A DNA stretch of 64,000 bases from Actinomycetes bacterium (GTDB lineage Bacteria; Actinomycetota; Actinomycetes; Streptosporangiales; Streptosporangiaceae), in assembly GCA_021793235.1 (NCBI GenBank), contig JAJYTD010000005.1:124001-188000 (forward strand), in the 5' to 3' direction. Below, piece by piece: positions 35,208 to 44,303 of the stretch. The position numbers and the translations under genes were made by a program. The notes under the pieces are model-generated. The model was given only the letters and a program-made list of their open reading frames with translations, was not told the origin of the DNA and made no database searches. How positions within the stretch are numbered: the first letter of the stretch is position 1; each line of letters opens with the position of its first letter.

Positions 35208-38200
35208 TTGTGCCGGATCTGCCAACTCTGTGCCGCTTCTCCGATGACCGGGGTGGAACTGGACCCGGTGACCGCGCAGATTAGCCGCGCCCTGTACCCG
35301 CACGTCGAAGTGCGCGGCGAGTCGTTCGCCGACACCCGACTGCCCGAAGGCATGTTTGACGCGGCGATTGGAAACGTGCCGTTCTCCGATGTGACCTTGC
35401 ACGACCCAGTGCACAACCCGACCCGGCAGTCGATGCACAACCACTTCATCCTCAAGAGCCTGCGCCTGACCCGGCCGGGCGGGATGGTCGCGGTGCTGAC
35501 CTCGCAGTACACGATGGACGCGCAGAACCCTGGCGCACGACGCGAGATGGCAATGCTCGCCGACCTCGTGGGCGCGATCCGGCTCCCGGCAGGGGCGCAC
35601 CGCCGCACCGCGGGCACCGATGTGGTAACCGACATGCTCATCCTGCGCCGCCGCGAACCCGGCCTGCCGCCCGCCGACGATGGCTTGTGGGAGACGGTCA
35701 CCCCGATCAGCCTCGACGGGCAGAGGGCGAAGATCAACGCCTACTTCGACCACCGCCCCGAACACATCCTGGGTGAACTGAGGCTCGGGCATGGCATGTA
35801 CGGCCCGGCGCTCACCGTCGACGGCGACCTTGACCGCCTCGAAACCGACCTGGCCGATGTACTCGACCAGATCACCTTCACCGCGCGCCGCGCCGGGATG
35901 ACGTTCACCGCGCCGACCGCGGAGTATCAGGCACGGCAGGCGGCTCGGGTGCCCTCGCCGCCGCAACTGTGGGACGGCAGCATCGTCGCCACGGACACCG
36001 GGTTCGGCACGGTCGTTCAAGGCTCGATCGAGCCGTTGGAGGTGCCGAGGTCCGCCGGGGGTGAGCTGCGTGCCCTGCTGGTGCTGCGCGACGGCGCGCA
36101 CCGGCTGCTCGAACTGGAAGCGGCGACCGTTGACGACACCGAGGAGATCAACGACGCACGCGAGGGTCTGCACCGCGACTACCGCAAGTACGTGGGCCGG
36201 TACGGTCCGCTGAACCGCTACACGCTGCGCCGCACCGGACGCACCAACGATGCCGGGGAGGACACCTACGCCCGCACGGTGCCGACCCCGATCCGGCTGC
36301 TGCGCTCTGACCCGTTCGGGGCACTCGTGCTCGCCCTGGAGCAGTTCGACGACACTGACCAGACCGCGACCCCGGCGGCGATCATGACCCGCCGGGTCGT
36401 CTCTCCGCGCACCGAGACTCAAGGCGTGGACAGCCCGGCCGATGCGATCGCGGTGAGCCTGGATCGCACCGGCGGCATCGACCTGCCGCTGATCGCGGAC
36501 ATGCTCGGCATGGACGAGCCCGAAGCGCGCGACTCACTGACCGGTCTGGTGTTCACCGATCCGGACACCCATGAACTCATCCACGCGCCCGCGTATCTCT
36601 CCGGTGACGTGCGCATCAAGCTGGAGCAGGCGACCGCACGCGCCGCCGAGGACCCGGCGTTCCAGACCAACGTGGACGCGCTCACCGAGGTCGTCCCCGC
36701 AGCTCTCGGCGTGGAAGAGATCAGCGCACGGATGGGTGCAGTGTGGATCAGCGCCGAGACTCATGCGCAGTTCTTGAACGAGCTGCTGCGCACCCGCGAG
36801 GTAAAGGTGGAGAACCCTTTGCCGGGGATGTGGGAAGTGCGGGGAGGCCGTCAAGGGCTGCTGGCGACCAGCGAATGGGGCACCGAGCGCCGCCCCGCCC
36901 CTGATATCGCCCAAGCGATCATGGAGCAGAAGACACTGCTGGTCTACGACGAGATCGAAGACGCAGAGGGCAAGAAGCGTCGCGTGCTGAACCCGCTGGA
37001 GACCACCGCCGCGCAGGAGAAAGCCGACGCACTGCAAGAGCGGTTCTCCGAGTGGGTGTTCGAGGACCCCGAACGCGCCCGCACGCTCGTGGCCGAGTAC
37101 AACCGGCGCTTCAACTCCATCGTGCTACGTGACTACACGAACGCGGGCGAATACCTGAGCCTGCCCGGGCTGGCGGAGAACTTCACCCCGCGCCCGCACC
37201 AACGCTCCGCCGTCGCGCGGATGATCGCCGAACCTTCCGCTGGCTTGTTTCACGAGGTCGGGGCCGGGAAGACCGCCGAGATGATCATGGGCGTGATGGA
37301 GATGCGCCGCATGGGGCTCATCAACAAGCCCGTGCTCGTGATCCCGAACCACATGCTGGAGCAGTTCTCGCGTGAATGGCTCCAGATCTACCCGCAAGCA
37401 CGGGTGCTCGCCGCGTCCAGCAAGGACCTGACTGCTGACAAGCGTCGCCTGTTCGTCGCGCGGGCCTCGGCGAACGAGTGGGATGGCGTGCTGATGACCC
37501 AGGGCGCGTTCGAGAAGATCCCACTGCGCGCCGAGACCCAGCAGGCGTACATCCAAGCCCAGGTCGATGACATGCGGGAAGTGCTCGCCACCGCGACGGG
37601 CGAGAACGCGATGAGCGTCAAACGCATCCAACGCAAACTGCTGCAACTGGAGAACAAGGTCAAGGTCCGCATCGACGTGGGCCGGGACGCCGGGGTGTGC
37701 TTCGAGGACACCGGCATCGACTACGTAGTCGTCGACGAGATGCACCTGTACAAGAACCTCGCCACCGACTCCAACATCGCAGACGCCGCGATCGAGGGCT
37801 CCAACCGGGCCAGCGACCTGCACATGAAACTCGAATACCTGCGCTCCCAAGGCCGCGAGCGGGTCGTCACCGGTGCCACGGCAACCCCGATCTCGAACTC
37901 GGTCACCGAGGCGTTCGTGATGCAGAAGTACCTACGCCCGGACTTGCTGGATGCCGCCGGGATCGGGGCGTTCGATGCGTGGGCGGCGACGTTCGGGCAG
38001 ACGATCACGCAGATGGAGATGGCCCCCACCGGGAACAACACCTTCCGCATGAAGACAAGGTTCGCGAAGTTCCAGAACGTGCCCGAGATGCTGAAACTCT
38101 GGTCGATCTTCGCCGATGTGAAGACCGCCGAGGACCTGCAACTCCCGATCCCCGATATCGCCGAACGTGACGATGGCCGGCGGGCACCGGCGACCGTGGC

Positions 38201-39851
38201 GATCCAGCCCACGGTCGAGCTGGAGCAGTTCATCGAGAGCCTCGGTGCCCGCGCGGAGAAGGTCGCTTCGCGGTCGGTGTCGCAGAGCGAGGACAACATG
38301 CTCACCATCTCCACCGATGGGCGTAAAGCCGCGCTCGATATCCGGATGATTGTGCCGCGCGACCCGTCCGGGCCGACCAAGGTCGATCTGGCCGCCGACA
38401 GCATCCACAAGGTGTGGGAGCAGACCAGAGACAACACCTACCTCGACCCGATCACCGGGCAGGAATCGCCGGTGCGCGGGGCGTTGCAGCTGGTGTTCTC
38501 CGACATCGGCACCCCGAACCCAACAAGGTGGAACGCCTACGAAGAACTCCGCGCGCAACTGGTCGCACGCGGGATGCCGGCTGAGTCGATCCGATACATG
38601 CACGAGGCCAAGGCCGACGTGGACAAGGCACGCCTGTTCGCTGCCGCCCGCGCCGGACACGTCGCCGTGCTCATGGGCTCGACCGAGAAGATGGGTGTGG
38701 GCACCAACGTCCAGAACCGCGCCGTCGCGCTCTATCACCTGGACTGCCCGTGGCGACCCTCCGACATCGCCCAACGCGAAGGCCGCATCCTGCGCCAAGG
38801 CAACCAGAACGCCGAGGTCGGCATCGTCCGATTCGTCACCGAACGATCCTTCGACTCCTACATGTGGCAAGGCGTCGAACGCAAAGCCACGTTCATCGCC
38901 CAGCTGATGCGCGGACGGCTGGACTCGCGCGAGATCGAAGAGATCGACTCCTCCGCCCTGTCAGCCGCCGAAGCAAAAGCCATCAGCTCAGGCAATCCGC
39001 TGCTGCTGGAGCACTCCACCGTGCACACCGAAGTCCAACGACTCCGCAGACTGGAGCGCGCCTACCACCGCAACGAGTCCATGCTCGCCCACGCGCGCGA
39101 CCGCGCCGGGGATCACGCCCGCCGCGCCGCCACCGACATCGAGGCCCTCGAACAGGTGCTGCCACGGGTCACCGACACTTCGGGGGAGAGGTTCCGCATC
39201 GAACTGCGCGGCCGCACCTACACCTCCCGCGCCGACGCCGCCCACGCACTCGCGTCCTGGGCGCACGACTCCGACCTGAAATGGGCACCCCGCTACGCCT
39301 CCCGCGACTACGGGGCGATCGGACAGATCAGCGGGTTCGATGTCACCGTGGCGACCAGCCCCGCCCTCGGTGCGGAGCCGATGGTGCACATCCGCCTCGA
39401 CGGAGTGCCCCGCAGCGGCTTCACCATCTCCCGCGAGTCGTTCCTTGCCGGGGGCGTCGGGCTCATCCAGCGTATCGAGAACCGCGCCGCAGGAATCCCC
39501 TCCCTCCTGGAACAAGCCCGCACCGACCTCGCCGAGGCAGAAACGGAGCGAGCTGAGGCTGAGCAGCGCATCGGCCAGCCCTTCCGCCACGCCCCAGCCC
39601 TCGCAGACGCCGAGAAAGACCTCGCCCGTATCGAGACCCAACTGGCCGCGATGCGAGAAGACATCGACCAAGCCCAGCAATCCGAACCCGCCCCCGACAA
39701 CGAGCCGGCGTGGCTGAACGTCGAGACCGTGCGAGCGCACCGGCCTTCTCTCGGTGTACGGCCCGACCCGCACCGCGTCCCAACTGCGTCGACGGCGACG
39801 CTCCCGACCGCGAGCAGTCCGGCTCGGGATATGCGCCCGCGCGGGTTGTGA
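35208..39851 (+). pseudogene. N6-DNA methyltransferase / SNF2-like helicase fusion, 5'-truncated
   Basis: 1547 codons remain open (nominal TTG 35208; first ATG at 35244). The N-terminus begins in mid-domain at MTGVELDPVTAQISRALYP, the acidic loop after SAM motif I. The glycine-rich SAM motif I that should precede it is missing. The motif IV equivalent is AIGNVPFSDVTL. The helicase half is complete: Walker A FHEVGAGKTAEMIMG (about 681-695), VVVDEMHLYKN (about 841) and C-terminal MGVGTNVQNRA with QREGRILRQGNQN (about 1165-1200). A coiled coil closes the protein. Full-length relatives are accessory proteins of phages and ICEs. The methylase is probably inactive; helicase activity might survive if translated. 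No good SD is visible. Confidence 0.8.
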
Positions 39852-39917
39852 GCGTGCACCTGCCTGCCACACCACCCCGCACGAATGCGGGCGTGGAAGA
39901 GGACAGGAGGACGCACG

Positions 39918-40373
39918 ATGGGCATCAAGAACGGCACGATCATCGTCGGTCACATCGCCGGAGACCCGAAGCTGACCTACAGCGAGAAGACCGGCACACC
40001 CAGGTTCTACGCACGCATCGGCGTCGACCACTGGCGACGCGAGGAGGACGGCACCTTCACCAAGACCGACCGCACCTTCCACGACCTCGCGCTGCGATAC
40101 AAGGCCGCCGAAGCAGCGATGGATCTATTCAAGAAGGGCGACGACATCATCGCCACCGGACGGTTCGAGACCTTCACCGACACCACCGGCGCCGAACGCG
40201 AAGAGTTCCGCGCCGACACCCTCGCACCCAACCCGGTCTCCACTCGCCTGAACATCGACCGCGAACCACGCAACGGCCCTGACCGTGAAACCCCAGGGGT
40301 GGACCGCGCTCAGGCGTTCGAGCGTCCCCAGCAGCCCGCGCAGACACGCGAGCCCGCGGCGCTGGGCCACTGA
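39918..40373 (+). CDS. ssb: Single-stranded DNA-binding protein of the mobile element
   Basis: 151 residues from ATG 39918 with AGGAGG 7 nt upstream. The OB-fold core (NGTIIVGHIAGDPKLTYSEK, then RTFHDLALRYKAAEAAMDL and KGDDIIATGRFE) is clear. The usual acidic DDDIPF tip is absent and the tail is Gln/Pro-rich, ending AALGH, as in many element-encoded SSBs. It coats transferred or replicating single strands. It lies between the helicase gene and the DUF4913-type gene. Confidence 0.88.
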   Translation: MGIKNGTIIVGHIAGDPKLTYSEKTGTPRFYARIGVDHWRREEDGTFTKTDRTFHDLALRYKAAEAAMDLFKKGDDIIATGRFETFTDTTGAEREEFRADTLAPNPVSTRLNIDREPRNGPDRETPGVDRAQAFERPQQPAQTREPAALGH

Positions 40374-40386
40374 CCGGAGCATGGTC

Positions 40387-40989
40387 ATGAACGACGACGA
40401 CACCCGCCCCCTCAGCGACGAGCCTGACGAGCGGCCCGACCCCGACCTCGACCCCGATCAGACACCTGAGCCCCACGGCGGTCTCGGGCCGATGCTGGAC
40501 GAGCCGCCCGGCCCGATCAATTGGAACCTGCTGAGCGCCCATGACGCCGAACAGGCGTGGCTGGAGCTGAACCAGTGGGTCAACTGGCTGCGCACCACCT
40601 ACGGGCTGCCCGCCTCGGTGATCCCCCCGATGTGGCATCGCCACCCCGAACTGCACTGGGAACTCTCCGCCCTGCACACCCACTGGCTCAACGCCTACGA
40701 CCCGCAACAGAACGGCTCAGCACCCATCGGCTGGCACCGCGACTTCGCCGACACCCGGCAGCGGCTGCGCGACTGGGTCGCCGCCAGCGGCACCCGCCTC
40801 GACCGCGACCGCCCCACCCGCCAGACCATCTGGCCCGGCGAGGACGACACCGGCCCAATCGAAGAAACCCCCATCACCGACCGAGATCAGGACTTCGTGG
40901 ACTTCGTCACCGCCGACGTCGAACGACGCCGCCAGATCGAACAGAACTACTACGCCACCCTCAACCTCGATATCGGCGAAATCACCTGA
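40387..40989 (+). CDS. DUF4913-type protein of actinobacterial mobile elements
   Basis: 200 residues from ATG 40387 (GGAG 7 nt upstream; ATG 40381 is too close). The N-terminus is acidic and Pro-rich (DDDTRPLSDEPDERPDPDLD). The core (NQWVNWLRTTYGLPASVIPP, then MWHRHPELHWELSALHTHW) matches my memory of DUF4913, found in integrative elements. Function unknown. It begins 14 bp after ssb and is followed by a long terminator-like hairpin. Confidence 0.78.
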   Translation: MNDDDTRPLSDEPDERPDPDLDPDQTPEPHGGLGPMLDEPPGPINWNLLSAHDAEQAWLELNQWVNWLRTTYGLPASVIPPMWHRHPELHWELSALHTHWLNAYDPQQNGSAPIGWHRDFADTRQRLRDWVAASGTRLDRDRPTRQTIWPGEDDTGPIEETPITDRDQDFVDFVTADVERRRQIEQNYYATLNLDIGEIT

Positions 40990-41003
40990 CCGAAGCAGTC
41001 TTG

Positions 41004-41041
41004 TACGGGGCTGGACCTTCCCACCACGGTTCAGCCCCGTA
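41004..41041 (+). terminator. Long terminator-like hairpin after the DUF4913-type gene
   Basis: TACGGGGCTG (41004-41013) pairs with CAGCCCCGTA (41032-41041), and GACC/GGTT continue the stem with one G-U pair, giving about 14 bp with a 10-nt loop. It starts 14 bp after the stop codon. No T-tract follows. It is also the first of a run of hairpins up to 41231. Confidence 0.7.
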
Positions 41042-41065
41042 TTCGTGCCCTACAGGGTCGCCGGT

Positions 41066-41231
41066 AGCTCGGCTTACGAGCTTCCCTTCCCAGCCCGTAG
41101 GCCGAGCCGGTAGAATCGCCGTAGGCGACATCACATCAGCTAGGCCGCCACCCTCCACGGAGGCGGCATGACAAGCCGGGCATCCCGCCCAGTGAGTCCT
41201 CCCCATCAAGGGTCGCCCCTTGGGAGGACTC
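41066..41231 (+). promoter_or_regulatory. Highly structured leader (candidate structured RNA) that sequesters the next gene's RBS
   Basis: Four further stems follow the terminator. GCTCGGCTTACG (41067-41078) pairs over 12 bp with 41096-41107, and competes with AGCTCG/CGAGCT (41066-41071/41077-41082). TCGCC-GTA-GGCGA is at 41116-41128. GCCGCC/GGCGGC is at 41144-41149/41162-41167. GAGTCCTCCC (41194-41203) pairs perfectly with GGGAGGACTC (41222-41231). The last stem contains GGGAGG, the SD for the ATG at 41236, so translation is predicted to be off unless the stem opens. I do not recognise a known riboswitch. Confidence 0.5.
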
Positions 41232-41235
41232 GGCC

Positions 41236-41676
41236 ATGCTCCGACTCATCTGGAACGCCAGCATCCGCATCCGCACGTTCATGCGCGTCTGGATGCCCAC
41301 CAACATCCTGCTCGACGCCCTACGCACCAGACGCGGCCTGCACTGGGGCGTCCTGGCGATGCTGCTGGCCGTCGTCTACTTCGCCATCGCCTACTGGTGC
41401 ACCACCCTCATCGACGCAGGCGCACCCGGCTGGTTGCACCTGATCGTGCTGCTGTGCATCATCAACGCCTTCAAGTTCCTCATCCACGGCCCCATCAGCC
41501 TCGTCCGGCTGATCCGGGCTCGCCGTAGCGAGCGCCGCCAAGCTCGCGTCGAGGCCGGGGAACGCCTCGCCAAGCCCTGGCGGACTCCGCGCGTACCTGC
41601 GGAATATGAGGCACTACCGCAGCACGAGCACGGGCCGACGCATCTCAGCCGAACCGCGGCTGCGCACAGCGCCTGA
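41236..41676 (+). CDS. Small membrane protein of the mobile element
   Basis: 146 residues. Two hydrophobic helices (GVLAMLLAVVYFAIAYWCTTL and GWLHLIVLLCIINAFKFLIHG) lie between a basic N-terminus and a charged cytoplasmic tail (RRSERRQARVEAGERL). The SD GGGAGG is buried in a perfect 10-bp hairpin. Homologues are familiar from actinobacterial integrative elements as uncharacterised membrane proteins; a role in transfer or exclusion is conceivable but unproven. Confidence 0.75.
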   Translation: MLRLIWNASIRIRTFMRVWMPTNILLDALRTRRGLHWGVLAMLLAVVYFAIAYWCTTLIDAGAPGWLHLIVLLCIINAFKFLIHGPISLVRLIRARRSERRQARVEAGERLAKPWRTPRVPAEYEALPQHEHGPTHLSRTAAAHSA

Positions 41677-41869
41677 CCACAAGCGTCTGGTCGCGCTCGT
41701 TCTGCACCTCGCCGACGAACTCCACGCCCACGAACTCGACCAGCACCAGCGCCACATCGACACTCAACAAAACGACCAAGACTCGACACCCGACGCACCG
41801 GAGGCGGGTGAGCAAGGAGCGGAAGCCCATGACCCCACACGTCGCCCCGGCCCCCGTACTGGCGACTGA
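41606..41869 (+). CDS. Possible small helical protein overlapping its neighbours
   Basis: 87 residues, overlapping the 3' end of the membrane-protein gene by 71 bp and the start of the recombinase gene by 41 bp, each in a different frame. The middle (HKRLVALVLHLADELHAHELD) looks like a genuine amphipathic helix. The rest is basic or acidic low-complexity. No good SD. It could be a real small ORF linking the two genes, or only an open frame. Confidence 0.35.
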   Translation: MRHYRSTSTGRRISAEPRLRTAPDHKRLVALVLHLADELHAHELDQHQRHIDTQQNDQDSTPDAPEAGEQGAEAHDPTRRPGPRTGD

Positions 41870-43589
41870 GACGCTGCCGGTCCTGACCGCGGTCACCTAT
41901 CAGCGGGTCTCCACCAAAGAGCAAGCGTCCAAGGGCGGACGTGACGAGGGGTTCTCCATCCCCGCCCAGCGTGAGGCCAACGCACGTAAAGCCGAATCCC
42001 TCGGGGCGCGGATCGTCGCGGAGTTCGTCGACGCCGGCGAGTCCGCACGTTCGGCCGACCGGCCGGACTTGCAGAGGATGCTGGACTATATCGCGACCCA
42101 TCAGGTCACCTACTGCATCGTGCACAAGGTCGACCGGTTGGCCCGCAACCGAGTCGATGACGTGGAAATCCACCGCCGCCTCGTCGAAGCCGGGGTCACG
42201 CTGGTCTCGGCGACGGAGAACATCGACGAGACCCCCTCGGGGATGCTGCTGCACGGCATCATGTCCTCCATCGCCGAGTTCTACTCCAAGAACCTCGCCA
42301 CCGAAGTCACCAAGGGCCTGACGCAGAAGTTCGAGACCGGCGGCACCCCGATGCGCGCTCCCATCGGCTACCTCAACGTCCGCAAACGCGACGAGCAGGG
42401 CCGCGAGTACCGCACGGTGGAGATCGACCCCGAACGCGCACCCCTCGTACGGTGGGTGTTCGAGCAGTACGCCACCGGAGACCGCACCGTCGTCGACCTG
42501 CTCACCGAAGTCACCGCCCGCGGGCTGACCACCGTGCCGACGCCGAAGCGACCCTCCGGACCGGTGGCACGGTCGGGGTTCTTCAAACTGCTGCGCAACC
42601 CCTACTACATCGGCATCGTCCGCTACAAAGGCGCCGAGCAGCCCGGCACCCACGAGCCACTGATCGACATTGACACCTGGCAGCACGTCCAACGACTCCT
42701 CGACTCGCGCAAGATCGCCTCCGAACGACGCCGCTCCCACGACCACTACCTCAAAGGCACCCTGTACTGCGGATCGTGCGGATCACGGATGCAACTGGAC
42801 TACCCAGCCAACAAGCAAGGCGTCCGCTACGGCTACTATGTCTGTTCCGGCCGGGCCTCCAAGCGTAAGAACTGCACCCGGCGGGCCGTGCCGGTCGGCG
42901 TCGCCGAGCAACTCGTCGCCGACTGCTACAGAGACATCGCGATCACCGAGGCCGAGTACGCCACCCTCGCCACGCAGGTCGAGGCGGCGTTCGACGAACG
43001 CCTGGCCTCCCGCTCCCAGGAACTGGCCGAGTTGACTGAGAACCGCAAGCGGCTCCAGATCGAGAGCGACAAGCTCCTCGCCGCGCACTTCGCCGACGCC
43101 ATCGACCTGGAGACCTTGAAGCGCCACCAAGACCGCATCCGCACCGGGCTCGCCGACATCGACCGCCGCCTCGCCACCGAACACGATCACCACACCGGAG
43201 CACGCAAACAACTGAGCACCGCACTCAGCCTGCTGGTCGACTGCGCGACCCTCTACGCCCGCACCAACGCCCACGGCAAGCGGCTCGCCAACCAGGCACT
43301 CACCAACGGCATCGACATCAGCGAAGACGAAAGGGCGACGATCCGACTCGCCGAGCCCTTCGCCGCCCTCACACCAACACCGGATTCGACTGATGTCAGG
43401 TGTTCTAGTACGTCTTCAATTGTGGAGCTATGGGGATTCGAACCCCAGACCTCTTCCATGCCATGGAAGCGCGCTACCAACTGCGCCATAGCCCCGAGCT
43501 ACAGGGCAACTCTACCGGATCTGAGGGGCTGCTCATGCCACGAGGCACTGGCCGCTCACCTGCCCGTACCAACCCCGAAGGCGCAATAA
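41829..43589 (+). CDS. Large serine recombinase (integrase), C-terminus runs into host tRNA
   Basis: 586 codons from ATG 41829 (AGGAG upstream). Resolvase catalytic domain: TYQRVSTKEQASKGG (Ser nucleophile), EGFSIPAQREAN and HKVDRLARN. Recombinase domain: APIGYLNVRKRD and RSGFFKLLRNPYYIG. Zinc ribbon: LYCGSCGSRM with CSGRASKRKNC. A coiled coil follows. Integrates and excises the element. The last 55 codons, from about 43423, are antisense to tRNA-Ala and beyond, so the native C-terminus was probably replaced on integration. The visible tail is likely non-functional sequence. Confidence 0.92.
   Translation: MTPHVAPAPVLATETLPVLTAVTYQRVSTKEQASKGGRDEGFSIPAQREANARKAESLGARIVAEFVDAGESARSADRPDLQRMLDYIATHQVTYCIVHKVDRLARNRVDDVEIHRRLVEAGVTLVSATENIDETPSGMLLHGIMSSIAEFYSKNLATEVTKGLTQKFETGGTPMRAPIGYLNVRKRDEQGREYRTVEIDPERAPLVRWVFEQYATGDRTVVDLLTEVTARGLTTVPTPKRPSGPVARSGFFKLLRNPYYIGIVRYKGAEQPGTHEPLIDIDTWQHVQRLLDSRKIASERRRSHDHYLKGTLYCGSCGSRMQLDYPANKQGVRYGYYVCSGRASKRKNCTRRAVPVGVAEQLVADCYRDIAITEAEYATLATQVEAAFDERLASRSQELAELTENRKRLQIESDKLLAAHFADAIDLETLKRHQDRIRTGLADIDRRLATEHDHHTGARKQLSTALSLLVDCATLYARTNAHGKRLANQALTNGIDISEDERATIRLAEPFAALTPTPDSTDVRCSSTSSIVELWGFEPQTSSMPWKRATNCAIAPSYRATLPDLRGCSCHEALAAHLPVPTPKAQ
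43423..43495 (-). tRNA. tRNA-Ala (GGC), copy 1, at the element junction
   Basis: 73-nt cloverleaf on the minus strand. Acceptor GGGGCTA pairs with TAGCTCC, including the G3-U70 wobble that identifies tRNA-Ala. The anticodon loop ATGGCAT gives GGC, and the T-arm is GGGGTTCGAATCCCC. CCA is not encoded. Its 3' end faces the mobile element and overlaps the recombinase ORF, so it is the likely attachment gene. Identical to copy 2. Confidence 0.96.
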
Positions 43590-43598
43590 TCTGGAGAG

Positions 43599-43919
43599 AT
43601 GTCCCATTCGAAGCTTGAGATCCAGATGCTGCACGACCGCCTGCTCGTACGTGAGGTGCCGGAAAAGGGAGAACGGCGGAGCAGTGCCGGACTGGTCATT
43701 CCGGACACGGTGAAGATGGCCACCCGCCTGGTCTGGGGCGAGGTCTGCGGTGCGGGAACCGGAGCCCGCCACGTCAAGACCGGTGACCGGGTGTTGTACA
43801 ACCCTGCGGATCAGAGCGAGGTCGAACTCCAGGCGGAGCGTTTCGTGGTGCTGCGGGAGCGCGATGTCCATGCGGTGGCCAACGAGCATCCCGAGTACGG
43901 CACCGGCCTGTATCTCTGA
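43599..43919 (+). CDS. GroES-like co-chaperonin family protein
   Basis: 106 residues. The GroES beta-barrel pattern is visible: MLHDRLLVREV, SSAGLVIPDTVK (mobile-loop region), GEVCGAGTG, VKTGDRVLYNP. It lacks an adjacent groEL and the tail differs from canonical GroES, so it may be a paralogue with an altered partner. AATAAT at 43585-43590 is one -10 spacing before the ATG and GGAGAG also precedes it, so it could be translated leaderless or with a very short leader. It sits between two identical tRNA-Ala genes. Confidence 0.85.
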   Translation: MSHSKLEIQMLHDRLLVREVPEKGERRSSAGLVIPDTVKMATRLVWGEVCGAGTGARHVKTGDRVLYNPADQSEVELQAERFVVLRERDVHAVANEHPEYGTGLYL

Positions 43920-44012
43920 GTCTCTCTGCCGAAAAAGCGACGAGGCGACCCGGCGAGCAAACATCATTTGCGAGCAGACCCGCCCGCGGAAATCTCCCCC
44001 AGCCCCGGCTTC

Positions 44013-44100
44013 GCGGGGCGAAGCCCCGCACCCGGGGGGCTCGGGGGGTCGCACCCCCGAAAAAAACAGCGGGCCCCGGCGCAGCCGACCGAAGGTCGGC
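44013..44100. repeat. Tandem GC-rich hairpins downstream of tRNA-Ala copy 2
   Basis: Three short hairpins in 90 bp: GCGGGGC-GAA-GCCCCGC (44013-44029), GGGGGT-CGC-ACCCCC (44044-44058) and GCCGACC-GAA-GGTCGGC (44084-44100). They lie after the tRNA 3' end (minus strand) and after the GroES-like stop (plus strand), so they probably terminate both. An A6 run after the second hairpin means no T-tract on the plus strand. The equivalent region of tRNA copy 1 is replaced by the mobile element. Confidence 0.6.
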
Positions 44101-44120
44101 GAGCATGCGGGGCCGCCTCG

Positions 44121-44193
44121 TGGAGCTATGGGGATTCGAACCCCAGACCTCTTCCATGCCATGGAAGCGCGCTACCAACTGCGCCATAGCCCC
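44121..44193 (-). tRNA. tRNA-Ala (GGC), copy 2
   Basis: Base-for-base identical to the 43423-43495 gene over all 73 nt, with the GGC anticodon, G3-U70 pair and no encoded CCA. The flanks differ, so this is a second gene 698 bp away rather than an assembly duplicate of the same locus. Confidence 0.96.
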
Positions 44194-44303
44194 TGTTCGA
44201 GTTCCGTCCGGGTGTCCCGGCGGCTCTCAAGAAGAATAGCGGATCAGGGCCGTTTGGTCGAAACGAATGACGGGCACGGCCACTGTTCTGCGGGCCTGGG
44301 TCC

